Shown: positions 41,317-49,489 of the stretch, piece after piece
Layout of the letters: each line of letters starts with the position of its first letter
Numbering within the stretch: position 1 is the first letter of the stretch
From: Mucilaginibacter geliditolerans
GTDB taxonomy: Bacteria; Bacteroidota; Bacteroidia; Sphingobacteriales; Sphingobacteriaceae
Direction: 5' to 3'
Length of the DNA stretch: 64,000 nucleotides
Assembly (NCBI RefSeq): GCF_014200495.1
Contig: NZ_JACHBY010000001.1
Coordinates: forward strand, 992,001 to 1,056,000
The notes under the pieces: model-generated
The model's input: the letters and a program-made list of their open reading frames with translations, nothing else
Told to the model about the DNA's origin: nothing
The model's database searches: none
Position numbers and translations under genes: made by a program

Positions 41317-41602
41317 ATTGGTTTATAATACGTGTCGAATTAACACTAATTTTTCTAATAAAAGAAATATTTCCATAAAAATATTTTCAATTATTGAAAA
41401 CTCAAGCATGTATAGCTAAAATTTTACTATAACTTGCTAATATCCTACAGGCGCGTGAGTATGATGGATTGATGCAGTGACGGACAGTATTAGTGTCGTT
41501 TATATACTTATAAATTTAAGCATGACAAACGACAGCACACAAATCACCTGTTTAGCTGCTAACGGCATCTATGAATGATAAAATTAATGGGAGATGTATC
41601 TT
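41317..41602 (-). promoter_or_regulatory. araB control region: promoter and two putative AraR sites
   Basis: On the minus strand TTG (41403-41405), 19 nt, and TATTTTTA (41376-41383) form a likely promoter. Between it and the ATG lies TACGTGT-N7-ACACTAA (41329-41349, 12 of 14 to the derived consensus), and upstream of the promoter lies TTAGTGT-N7-ATACTTA (41490-41510, 12 of 14). A site downstream of the promoter fits repression. No gene is present. Confidence 0.5.
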
Positions 41603-42478
41603 CTATACAAAGATCTCGGCGCCCGCATAAGTCTTTCTGTATTCTTTTGGGCCGACGATCTTTTTCTCTTTAAAGATACGGTTGAAATAGGATAAGTTGT
41701 TGAAACCGCACTGGTAGGCAATTTCGGAAATGGTATTTGTTGAATCTATCAGTATTTTGGAGGCATGCCCTACCCTGATCTCGTTAAGTATATTAACAAA
41801 TGACATCCCGGTCCGCTTTTTTATAAAACGGGCAAAGGCCGCTTCAGACATATCAACGATCCTGGCCATCTCAGTAAGCGCTATCTGCTTGTTGAAGTTT
41901 TTATTCAGGTATTCGAATACTTTCTCCACCTTCTCATTCTTGTAGTTATAATCCTTACATAAATGACCGGGGTCAGAGAGCATCTTGCTGTTTTTGGCGA
42001 TAGACAAGTCATAAAGCAGCGACATTAATTCGAGAGCAGAGTCGAACCCGCTCATATTTTTCAGTTTCAGAATCCGGTCGGCAACATTAACTATTGTCTC
42101 CTGCGAAAAAAGTATACCGCACTGCGCGTTATCAAACATCTTTTTGATAAGGCTCAGCTGGTTCCTGTTCAATAATTTTTCATCAAACAGATCCTTATGG
42201 AATTGTATGGTAACCTCGGTTATATTTTCTTCTTTACACTCATGCGTAAACCAGCCATGGTATAGGCTCGGGCCTACTAAAACCAGTTCCATGTCATCAA
42301 TTATGGCTTCGCTATTTCCCATTATCCTTTTTACGCCCTTACCATTTAAAATAAGGTTAAGCTCGTATTCATCATGATAGTGCAATGGGAAATCGAATAC
42401 CTTTTTGGTACGCGAAAATATGGTAAAACAATCATTATCAGTTAATGGCGTTATCTCTTTCATTATATTCCGGTTCAT
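41603..42478 (-). CDS. AraC family transcriptional regulator
   Basis: A 291-residue regulator with an N-terminal cupin-like sensor (LHYHDEYELNLILNGKGVKR, about 29-48) and a C-terminal double helix-turn-helix (about 190-285). The first HTH includes IALTEMARIVDMSEAAFARF, and the second includes ISEIAYQCGFNNLSYFNRIFK followed by PKEYR, the AraC/XylS signature. Starts at 42478 or 42463 are both possible. It lies upstream of araB on the same strand and may control sugar genes nearby, but the AraR-like protein is the better candidate for arabinose itself. Confidence 0.88.
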   Translation of the reverse strand: MNRNIMKEITPLTDNDCFTIFSRTKKVFDFPLHYHDEYELNLILNGKGVKRIMGNSEAIIDDMELVLVGPSLYHGWFTHECKEENITEVTIQFHKDLFDEKLLNRNQLSLIKKMFDNAQCGILFSQETIVNVADRILKLKNMSGFDSALELMSLLYDLSIAKNSKMLSDPGHLCKDYNYKNEKVEKVFEYLNKNFNKQIALTEMARIVDMSEAAFARFIKKRTGMSFVNILNEIRVGHASKILIDSTNTISEIAYQCGFNNLSYFNRIFKEKKIVGPKEYRKTYAGAEIFV

Positions 42479-42902
42479 ACCAAATAATTTTAATTGTTAA
42501 TAGGTTTTTAGCGTGAAAATTGGTTGATGAATAATCAGTTTAATTAATACGGTTTATAGGCAATAATTACATGATAAATTTAGAGGCATATGCTATCGGG
42601 CTATAGCACAAATGTTAAGTTCTGTATCAAAAATGTTAACCCACGTTAATTGTTTGAAAACCAATAAATTACACTAATTTCAAGTATACATTAAATAATG
42701 TTCAAATTCATTATTCTGGCATATAGTTAAAAATGAACCTGTTATAATATCAGCCTAAGGCAAAATATCTGCAATTAATTGTTTAAATAGTATTACTGCG
42801 TTTAAAATGATTTGCCTAGTTTAGGTACATACCAATTATATAAACAACAAGATAAATGGCGCATTAAAACTAAGTCGCCTTTGCCACTAAATTTAAATTG
42901 AT
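42479..42902. other. AT-rich intergenic region without recognised features
   Basis: 424 bp with no coding potential, no strong hairpin and no clear promoter. It must hold promoters for the AraC gene (minus) and the first AhpD-like gene (plus). Confidence 0.5.
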
Positions 42903-43475
42903 ATGCCTCACATTAACTTACCACATGAATTTCCAGGGATAAGGAGCTTATTTATGTTCCGCCCTGAAACTGCCGGACCATTAAATGCACTGGTTCAAAC
43001 CTTGCTGCACAACCCGCACCCAACTTTAAGTGCAGGTGAGCGCGAATTGATTGCCACTTATGTATCCGGCTTAAACAATTGCAAATATTGTACTACTATA
43101 CATGGTGCCATTGCCAAACATCAATTGGATAATGATGGGGAGATTGTGAAACAGGTTCGTATTGATCCTGAAACCGCGCCTATAAGCGACAAGCTAAAAG
43201 CACTGTTAAAAATAGCCGCCAAAGTACAAAGCGGTGGTAAAAATGTTAGCGATGCCGATGTTGCATTTGCCCGTGCACGAGGGGCTACAGATATTGAGAT
43301 ACATGATGCTGTATTAATTGCCGCAGCATTCTGCATGTTTAACCGCTATGTAGATGGCCTTGATACCTGGCAGCCGGATAATGACGAACTATATGATAAA
43401 ATGGGCGAACAGCGTGCACGCGAAGGTTATCTAACCAAACCCTTTAAAGTAGAAAGAACAGAAGAAACGATATAA
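42903..43475 (+). CDS. AhpD-like/carboxymuconolactone decarboxylase family protein, copy 1
   Basis: A 190-residue all-helical protein of the CMD/AhpD superfamily (peroxidase-related type). The redox motif CxxC-x3-H is complete: Cys60, Cys63 and His67 in NNCKYCTTIHGA, preceded by the family helix GERELIATYVSGL. IEIHDAVLIAAAFCMFNRYVDGL is the second conserved helix pair. Such proteins reduce peroxides or act in alkylhydroperoxide defence, though many are uncharacterised. It is followed after 20 bp by a close paralogue, and the pair is probably an operon. Confidence 0.88.
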   Translation: MPHINLPHEFPGIRSLFMFRPETAGPLNALVQTLLHNPHPTLSAGERELIATYVSGLNNCKYCTTIHGAIAKHQLDNDGEIVKQVRIDPETAPISDKLKALLKIAAKVQSGGKNVSDADVAFARARGATDIEIHDAVLIAAAFCMFNRYVDGLDTWQPDNDELYDKMGEQRAREGYLTKPFKVERTEETI

Positions 43476-43495
43476 ACCAATTGTAGGAATAAAAA

Positions 43496-44035
43496 ATGGC
43501 ACACATTAAATTACTAAATGAAGAACTACCTGGCATTGTGGGTTTACTATATTACAGGCCCGAAACAGGCAAACCGCTTACCGATCTGGCGGAAACTTTA
43601 TTAAGAGGCCCATCATCGCTAACCAGCGGCGAGCGGGAGATCATAGCAGCATCAGTGTCTTATTGGAACAAGTGCCACTTTTGCCACACCTCACATGCCG
43701 CCGCGGCAGCAGCACATTTAAACAGCGGACTGGCATTAATTGATGATATTAAGGCAGGATTACCCAACACACTAGTATCAGATAAATTAAGGGCTTTATT
43801 GCATATAGCGCACCAAGTGCAGGGCAATGGTAAAAATGTTACCGAAGCAGATATTGAGGCCGCACGTGCAGAAGGCGCTACCGACATTGAGATACACGAC
43901 ACCGTATTAATTGCCGCGGCATTTTGCATGTACAATCGCTATGTGGATGGTTTAGGAACCTGGGCACCCGGCCCTAACGAAGCTTATGCCGAAATGGGCG
44001 AAAGAATGGCCCATGTAGGTTATGGCAGATTTTAG
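43496..44035 (+). CDS. AhpD-like/carboxymuconolactone decarboxylase family protein, copy 2
   Basis: A 179-residue paralogue of the previous protein, with the same motif positions: Cys60, Cys63 and His67 in NKCHFCHTSHAA. IEIHDTVLIAAAFCMYNRYVDGL is nearly identical to copy 1, whereas the region around the CxxC and the loop after it has diverged (extra His, Ala-rich helix). The pair may form a heteromer or use different partners. A bidirectional terminator follows. Confidence 0.88.
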   Translation: MAHIKLLNEELPGIVGLLYYRPETGKPLTDLAETLLRGPSSLTSGEREIIAASVSYWNKCHFCHTSHAAAAAAHLNSGLALIDDIKAGLPNTLVSDKLRALLHIAHQVQGNGKNVTEADIEAARAEGATDIEIHDTVLIAAAFCMYNRYVDGLGTWAPGPNEAYAEMGERMAHVGYGRF

Positions 44036-44058
44036 AAACAGCCTGTCCTTTACAGAAC

Positions 44059-44092
44059 AAAAAATAACCTGGCTTAAACCAGGTTATTTTTT
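44059..44092. terminator. Bidirectional terminator
   Basis: AAAAAATAACCTGG (44059-44072) and CCAGGTTATTTTTT (44079-44092) form a perfect 14-bp stem with loop CTTAAA. The loop contains the stop codon of the opposite-strand isomerase gene. Confidence 0.88.
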
Positions 44093-44957
44093 ATGTAAGA
44101 AATACTCTTTTTGATACTATCGTAAGGATCGCCGGGACATTTATCCTGCTCAACGAAGAAGTATTTTAGTCCGGCTTTATTGGCGCTCTTAAATATCTTT
44201 TTAAAATCAATAATGCCATTACCAACTTCGGTAAACGCGCGGTCGGTAGTATTGTTCATATCCTTCAAGTGCCATAACGGGAACCGACCCGGATTTTCAT
44301 CGATCAGTTTTGTAGGATCCTGGTTTGCTTTAGTGATCCAATACATATCCATCTCCATTTTCACCAGATCCTTATCGGCATTAGCTAATATGGTTCGTAT
44401 GGATATTTACCGTTCTGCTGTATAAATTCAAAATCGTGATTATGGTAGCAGAGTTGTATACCTGCTTTTTTACAGGTTTCACCCGCTTTACTTAAATCCT
44501 CGGCTACCTTTTTAAAATGATCGAGCGATCCGCGTTCTGTATCTGCCAGATAAGCGCATACCATGTATTTTAAACCTACACTGGCTGCATCATCCACGGC
44601 CTTGTTCCAATCATTCAATATAGTACCTTTCTGTGAGGCCCCGTTTACCAGTTCCTCACCTAAACGGTAGTGACTGCTCGGCATAATCAGGCCATTTTGT
44701 TTCAGCAAGCTGCCGAATGCTTTGGCATCCATACCATAAAACAGTTCGTTACCAGTATAAGTAGCACCTTCAACCGAGGTATAGCCTATTTGGACCACCT
44801 GCGCTAAAGTAGCCGCAGGGTCTTTCGTCATATAATCGCGTACGGTGTATAGTTGCAGGCCAATGTATTTCTTATCGTAAGCAAATAAATTGGGAGCAGC
44901 CAAAATTCCGGCAGAAAGCAATGCTGATGTTTTTATAAATGTTCTTCTGTTAGTCAT
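44074..44957 (-). pseudogene. Tat-exported sugar isomerase/epimerase-like gene, single-base frameshift
   Basis: The first part (44957 to about 44395) encodes a twin-arginine signal (TNRRTFIKTSALL), then a TIM barrel of the xylose-isomerase-like superfamily with YIGLQLYTVRDYMTKDP, SSHYRLGEEL and LCYHNHDFEF (metal His). It stops after GKYPYEPY. The second part (44364-44074) continues with KMEMDMYWITKANQDP, FPLWHLKDM and YFFVEQDKCPGDP, all expected next in the family. Adding one A to the AA at 44394-44395 (coding strand) changes the junction to GKYPYETILANADKDLV and gives one complete protein of about 295 residues. Either a recent pseudogene or an assembly error. Confidence 0.8.
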
Positions 44958-45001
44958 ATAAGATGATTTACAATATAATTGGTATGTGCAATGTAGTAAA
45001 C

Positions 45002-47506
45002 TTACTTTTTATTTAATATATCGTTAGCTGCTAATATCAAAAATAAATAATCGGTAGTACCGCCACCTAAAACGTACTCACCTTGCTGCCATAAAAAAGG
45101 CCAGTTAAGCAGTTCAGGAAAATCAGGGCGTATCAATGCTGTGCCTGATGTGATCCCTCCGGGGATGTACGACCAATCGGCACGGTTAAAGCCATAAGCG
45201 GTTGTCATTGACTTTGACCCTACTCCCGAAACAAAAGATGCAGTATTTGAACCCGGATGGCAACCCAAAACAAAGTTTATGGAGGCTAACATATAATCAT
45301 CCGGAAAAATTGATGGAAAATATTTATAAAGAAAGTACTGTTTGTACCCGAAATTTTGGATCCCCCAACCTGCACCCCAAATGTCTGGCTCATAGGGCAC
45401 GCTGTACGGCGTTTTTGTACCATCCAACTTAACCTGTGCATATAGTTTTGTTACGGCTTGGGTAATGGCATCATGATAAGCCTGATCGTTAATAAGCGAA
45501 AGCGTACGCCCAACAAGCCAGCCCGTATTATTTATATGCTGCGCGATGACTTGCGTATGCGCTATCAGGAAGTCTGCATACTCTTTTTTACCAGTGGTTA
45601 CCAACAGCTCAACCGCTAATGGCACGCGGCTCAATTCACGGTGCTCTTTAGTATTTTTCCATACTTCCTCGGCAATTTGCAGGCATTGGGTGGCAAGGGT
45701 GTCATTAAAGCCTTTCATCACCCGGTTGGCTGCGGCTAAGGCAGCGGCCGTCTCCAGACTGCGCTCCGGGTTATCTTCAGTAAATACCCAGCGATCATCG
45801 GGTGAATTAGGTAAGCCTACTGCCGGTGGTGCAGCTCCATTGGCAGGTGCTACATAAGGTTTATTATCAGTTATATTAGCAGCATCGCCCAAAATGGTGT
45901 ATTGTGACAACGTAGGCTCAATCATCCCCCTGTAAAACCTGCCCATTGATTCATAGCCACCTACAATGGATAACAAGCCATGCTCAATTTGCTGCAATAC
46001 ATCCGGTTTACCATCCGGCTTTTGTATATCAACAGTTTGGGTAGTTTGGTCGATGGTGGTGTTATCATATTTTACGTTGAACTGCTCATAAGCCAGCGTT
46101 AAGCCATGCACAGTTTCCGCCTGTGATTCTATTCTTAGGTCGAAGTCACCAGCATCATGCCACCCGCCTTTGTTTAAACCAGGTACGGTTTGGCCCGGCG
46201 CATATTTGGTTAAGGTAGAATGGCCCTGTATATAGCCGTCAAAATGGTCGGAATCTGTGGGCGCCATGCGGGCATCATCCATATGACAGAAGCCATGCCA
46301 GATACGGTAGTTGTCTTTCACCTTCATATGGCACATTTGAACCGGCAGAAAGTATTCGAGCGTTGGCTGCCAAACATTGTTGGCGTACACATCCTTACTG
46401 ATCTGGAACGGATGGGTTTTAAAGCTGCCGTAGCTCACCACGTACATGCCTGGCTTTTTTATCGCGCTAAAGTCAAACTGCAGATAATGGTAACGCAAAA
46501 AATCGCCCCAATCCTTAGTTCCGGTTGAAAGCACGGTTTCAAAACCACCATCTTCTTTAATCCTTAATAAGGATGCGGAAAGCTTTTTGGTATCATGTTT
46601 ATCCAGCTCAATTACCGCTATTTTTTTCTGATCGGGATGATAGCCAACTTCCGATACCTGTATAACAGGATCTGACTGCCAGCCTTCAATAGCATGCGGG
46701 GTAACCAGCCATTCTATGGCATTTTTTGTTGCGCCCTTTGCAACTAATGACCGTACTACAAACCAGCCATTATTGTATTTGCTCCGGCCGTCAATCAGCT
46801 CTAAATTACCACCGCTTATGTTTTGGATGGTCATACGTTGCTTATCTGATTCAGGCACAATGGTCAAGGTTTTGCCTGAGGCCATCGGTGTTACCTGAAA
46901 ATCGCCATCGCTGTCTTTATAAACCTGGTCGTTACCTTGTTGGGGAAATACACCAAATTGCTGATCCATATAATATGATTTACCAAACAATATCCCCGGA
47001 AAAAGCTCAAAGTTGAAACCCACCTTCCCTATCCAATCATCAGGCAAAGGTTTGTCGAGGTCGACAATAATTTTGAATGATTTGCCAACCGGCAGCACAC
47101 GAATGTTATAAGCAAATTTCAGATCAGGATAAATAACCGGGTTAAATCCCTTGCGGTCGATGGCTTCGTTGGGATATTCCATCCGCACACTTATTTCACC
47201 TGTTTTGGTATCAACGACACGCTTACCTACCTTAGGTATTGGCGACCATTGACCGGGAGTCGGTTCGAGCCTGATATCGCCATTGGTGGCAACCCTTTGT
47301 CCGTTTTGTATTACGCCTACCCCACCCTGGTGGCCTTCGGGATAAAAATCATGGGCAAGCATTACGTTTACGCCCTGGTACTCTAAATACTCCTGGCTAT
47401 TAAGCACCATCCCGGTAGCTTTCTTTGCATTCTGGGCATATATGGCCGTATTAATTGAAACCGCAAGGCAAATACAGGCGAGTTTTAACAGGTGTTTGTA
47501 CTTCAT
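45002..47506 (-). CDS. GH9 family glycosidase (endoglucanase type)
   Basis: An 834-residue exported enzyme with a signal peptide ending at IYAQ (25). An unassigned beta-rich region (about 30-275) is followed by a CelD-type N-terminal Ig-like domain (about 280-372; VSEVGYHPDQKKIAVIE) and a GH9 (alpha/alpha)6 barrel (about 375-834). The catalytic aspartates are in KGGWHDAGDFDLR (DAGD, 451-454), and GCHPGSNTASFVSGVG is the GH9 calcium/substrate-side motif. The C-terminal acid region reads WQQGEYVLGGGTTDYLF rather than the usual NEVxIxYN, so the acid/base glutamate needs checking. Beta-1,4-glucan, xyloglucan or glucomannan are likely substrates. Confidence 0.82.
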   Translation of the reverse strand: MKYKHLLKLACICLAVSINTAIYAQNAKKATGMVLNSQEYLEYQGVNVMLAHDFYPEGHQGGVGVIQNGQRVATNGDIRLEPTPGQWSPIPKVGKRVVDTKTGEISVRMEYPNEAIDRKGFNPVIYPDLKFAYNIRVLPVGKSFKIIVDLDKPLPDDWIGKVGFNFELFPGILFGKSYYMDQQFGVFPQQGNDQVYKDSDGDFQVTPMASGKTLTIVPESDKQRMTIQNISGGNLELIDGRSKYNNGWFVVRSLVAKGATKNAIEWLVTPHAIEGWQSDPVIQVSEVGYHPDQKKIAVIELDKHDTKKLSASLLRIKEDGGFETVLSTGTKDWGDFLRYHYLQFDFSAIKKPGMYVVSYGSFKTHPFQISKDVYANNVWQPTLEYFLPVQMCHMKVKDNYRIWHGFCHMDDARMAPTDSDHFDGYIQGHSTLTKYAPGQTVPGLNKGGWHDAGDFDLRIESQAETVHGLTLAYEQFNVKYDNTTIDQTTQTVDIQKPDGKPDVLQQIEHGLLSIVGGYESMGRFYRGMIEPTLSQYTILGDAANITDNKPYVAPANGAAPPAVGLPNSPDDRWVFTEDNPERSLETAAALAAANRVMKGFNDTLATQCLQIAEEVWKNTKEHRELSRVPLAVELLVTTGKKEYADFLIAHTQVIAQHINNTGWLVGRTLSLINDQAYHDAITQAVTKLYAQVKLDGTKTPYSVPYEPDIWGAGWGIQNFGYKQYFLYKYFPSIFPDDYMLASINFVLGCHPGSNTASFVSGVGSKSMTTAYGFNRADWSYIPGGITSGTALIRPDFPELLNWPFLWQQGEYVLGGGTTDYLFLILAANDILNKK

Positions 47507-47805
47507 AAAGGTCTAAAAATTGATAGGATACACCTTAGGAAATAAGTCTATCATATCATGTAAAGGAAATTATATTGATTATAATCAGTGGTGGTGTACC
47601 ACATACACTCACCAAACAAACTTACCGAGTGTGAGCATGCTACAATAATACTTTTTTACCAATTGTTTTATGATTATGTAGTTTTTGAAAATGGCCGGAA
47701 CAAGGCGCAGTATGATATTTTCTTATCAAAATTTTGCTCAAAACGCGCTAAATAATGGCATTAACATTAATAGAATTAAATTAGGGAACTAATCAATTTT
47801 ACCAT
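47507..47805. other. Divergent intergenic region, no clear feature
   Basis: 299 bp between divergent GH9 and epimerase genes. A weak dyad GTGGTGTACCAC lies near 47590; no consensus promoter was found on either strand. Confidence 0.4.
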
Positions 47806-49416
47806 ATGCCATTGTCAATATCCCACAAGACTAAAGCATCAATTTTATGTTTAACTGTATTTTGTTTGCAGGCTTTTTCTCAGGATAAAACCACCGAAAA
47901 GAAACAGATAGCCGCGCAAATGAAATACTCCATGGTCAACAAATTACTTAAACAATGGTATCCGGCATCTGTTGACAATGAGGATGGCGGATTTTTAAGC
48001 GCATTCAGCTATGATTTTAAGCCCGTTGGCAACCAGGATAAAATGATAGTTACCCAGGCCCGGCATGTATGGAGCACCTCCAAAGCTGCTGAAATGTTTC
48101 CGACAGTGACTTATTACAAATCCGCCGCCACGCATGGCTTCCAGTTTTTAAAGAATGTAATGTGGGACAAGCAATATGGCGGTTTTTACACTTTTATTGA
48201 TAAGAAAGGCAATGTTAAAAAGGGGGGCTTCGCGCCTAAAGAGGCATATGGTAATTCGTTCGCTATTTATGCGCTATCTGCCTATTATCAGGTAAGTGGC
48301 GATACCAGCGCGTTAAATCTTGCCATAGCAGATTTTATGTGGCTCGAAAAACATAGTCACGACCCGCTGTATAAAGGATATTTTCAGCATATGGAAAGGG
48401 ATGGCACGCCTATAAAGCGGGATGCGAATACCCCTACCACTGCCGAACTCGGTTATAAAGATCAGAACACCTCTATCCATTTACTGGAAGCATTTAACGA
48501 GCTATACACTGTTTGGCCCAATGAGTTACTGCGTACCCGCTTAAATGAAATGCTTTTGCTGATCCGCGATAAAATAGTTACCCCGAAAGGTTATTTGAAT
48601 TTATTTTTTCATGATGATTGGTCGCCGGTATCATACCGGGATTCATCTGAAGCGGTAATATTAAAGCACCGCGGACTAAACCACGTATCATTTGGGCATG
48701 ACGTGGAAACCGCTTACCTGATGCTGGAAGCATCATATACTTTAGGCATAAAAAACGATACGCTAACGTTAAGGATCGGCAAAAAAATGCTTGACCACGC
48801 GCTTGATAATGGCTATGATAAAAACGTAGGCGGATTTTATGATGAGGGTTATTATTTTAAGGACAAACCCGGCATAACCATTATTGCCGATACCAAAAAC
48901 TGGTGGGCACAAGCTGAGGGGCTGAATACGCTTTTATTGATGGATAAATATTACCTCAATGATAAACATCAATATTTTAATACATTCAAACAGCTATGGA
49001 GCTATGTACAAACCTATTTAATTGACACCGTACACGGCGACTGGTACCAGGGCGGCATAGATAAGCAGCCACAATATAAAATGGCCCTGAAAGGACAGAT
49101 CTGGAAAGGCACCTATCACACTTACCGTGGATTTATGAACTGCATACAAAGCCTGACGCCTGATAATACACCACCTGCAACGCCCGTAAATCTCACCTTA
49201 CAACACAGCAATAAATCACCACTGTTAAAATGGACTGAAACAAAAGGCAGTAAAACCTTCGTTGGCTATGATCTATATCTGAACGGCAAACGTGTTTGGT
49301 ATACCCCTTTAAGCACGTTTACTATACCGGCTACTTTTAAAGGCAAAAGCATGAAGATAAAAGCTGTTGATATGTATGGTAATGAATCGGCGTTCAGTAA
49401 ACCTGTTTCAATTTAA
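47806..49416 (+). CDS. Secreted AGE-family epimerase (cellobiose/mannobiose 2-epimerase-like) with FN3-like domain
   Basis: A 536-residue protein with a signal peptide ending at AFSQ (26), an (alpha/alpha)6 barrel of the N-acylglucosamine 2-epimerase family (about 30-445) and a C-terminal FN3-like module (about 455-536; PPATPVNLTLQ, then GYDLYLNGKRVW). Residues matching the active site of cellobiose 2-epimerases are present: Arg86 (QARHVW), His298 and Glu301 (FGHDVETAYL), Glu371 (WWAQAEGLN) and His438 (WKGTYHTY). Known enzymes convert mannobiose or cellobiose and lack a signal peptide and FN3 domain. With GH26 nearby, periplasmic or surface mannobiose epimerisation is plausible. Confidence 0.8.
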   Translation: MPLSISHKTKASILCLTVFCLQAFSQDKTTEKKQIAAQMKYSMVNKLLKQWYPASVDNEDGGFLSAFSYDFKPVGNQDKMIVTQARHVWSTSKAAEMFPTVTYYKSAATHGFQFLKNVMWDKQYGGFYTFIDKKGNVKKGGFAPKEAYGNSFAIYALSAYYQVSGDTSALNLAIADFMWLEKHSHDPLYKGYFQHMERDGTPIKRDANTPTTAELGYKDQNTSIHLLEAFNELYTVWPNELLRTRLNEMLLLIRDKIVTPKGYLNLFFHDDWSPVSYRDSSEAVILKHRGLNHVSFGHDVETAYLMLEASYTLGIKNDTLTLRIGKKMLDHALDNGYDKNVGGFYDEGYYFKDKPGITIIADTKNWWAQAEGLNTLLLMDKYYLNDKHQYFNTFKQLWSYVQTYLIDTVHGDWYQGGIDKQPQYKMALKGQIWKGTYHTYRGFMNCIQSLTPDNTPPATPVNLTLQHSNKSPLLKWTETKGSKTFVGYDLYLNGKRVWYTPLSTFTIPATFKGKSMKIKAVDMYGNESAFSKPVSI

Positions 49417-49463
49417 ACTCTCTGAAAAATAATAAGTGAATAAATAATAATTTGATTGGTTGC

Positions 49464-49489
49464 AAAAAATGCCCTTACGGGCATTTTTT
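49464..49489. terminator. Bidirectional terminator
   Basis: AAAAAATGCCC and GGGCATTTTTT with loop TTAC, a perfect stem between the convergent epimerase and VCBS genes. Confidence 0.88.

Noticed and set aside
47588..47600. GTGGTGTACCAC dyad as operator between GH9 and the epimerase
   Set aside because: Imperfect, single copy and without a promoter nearby; chance is as likely.
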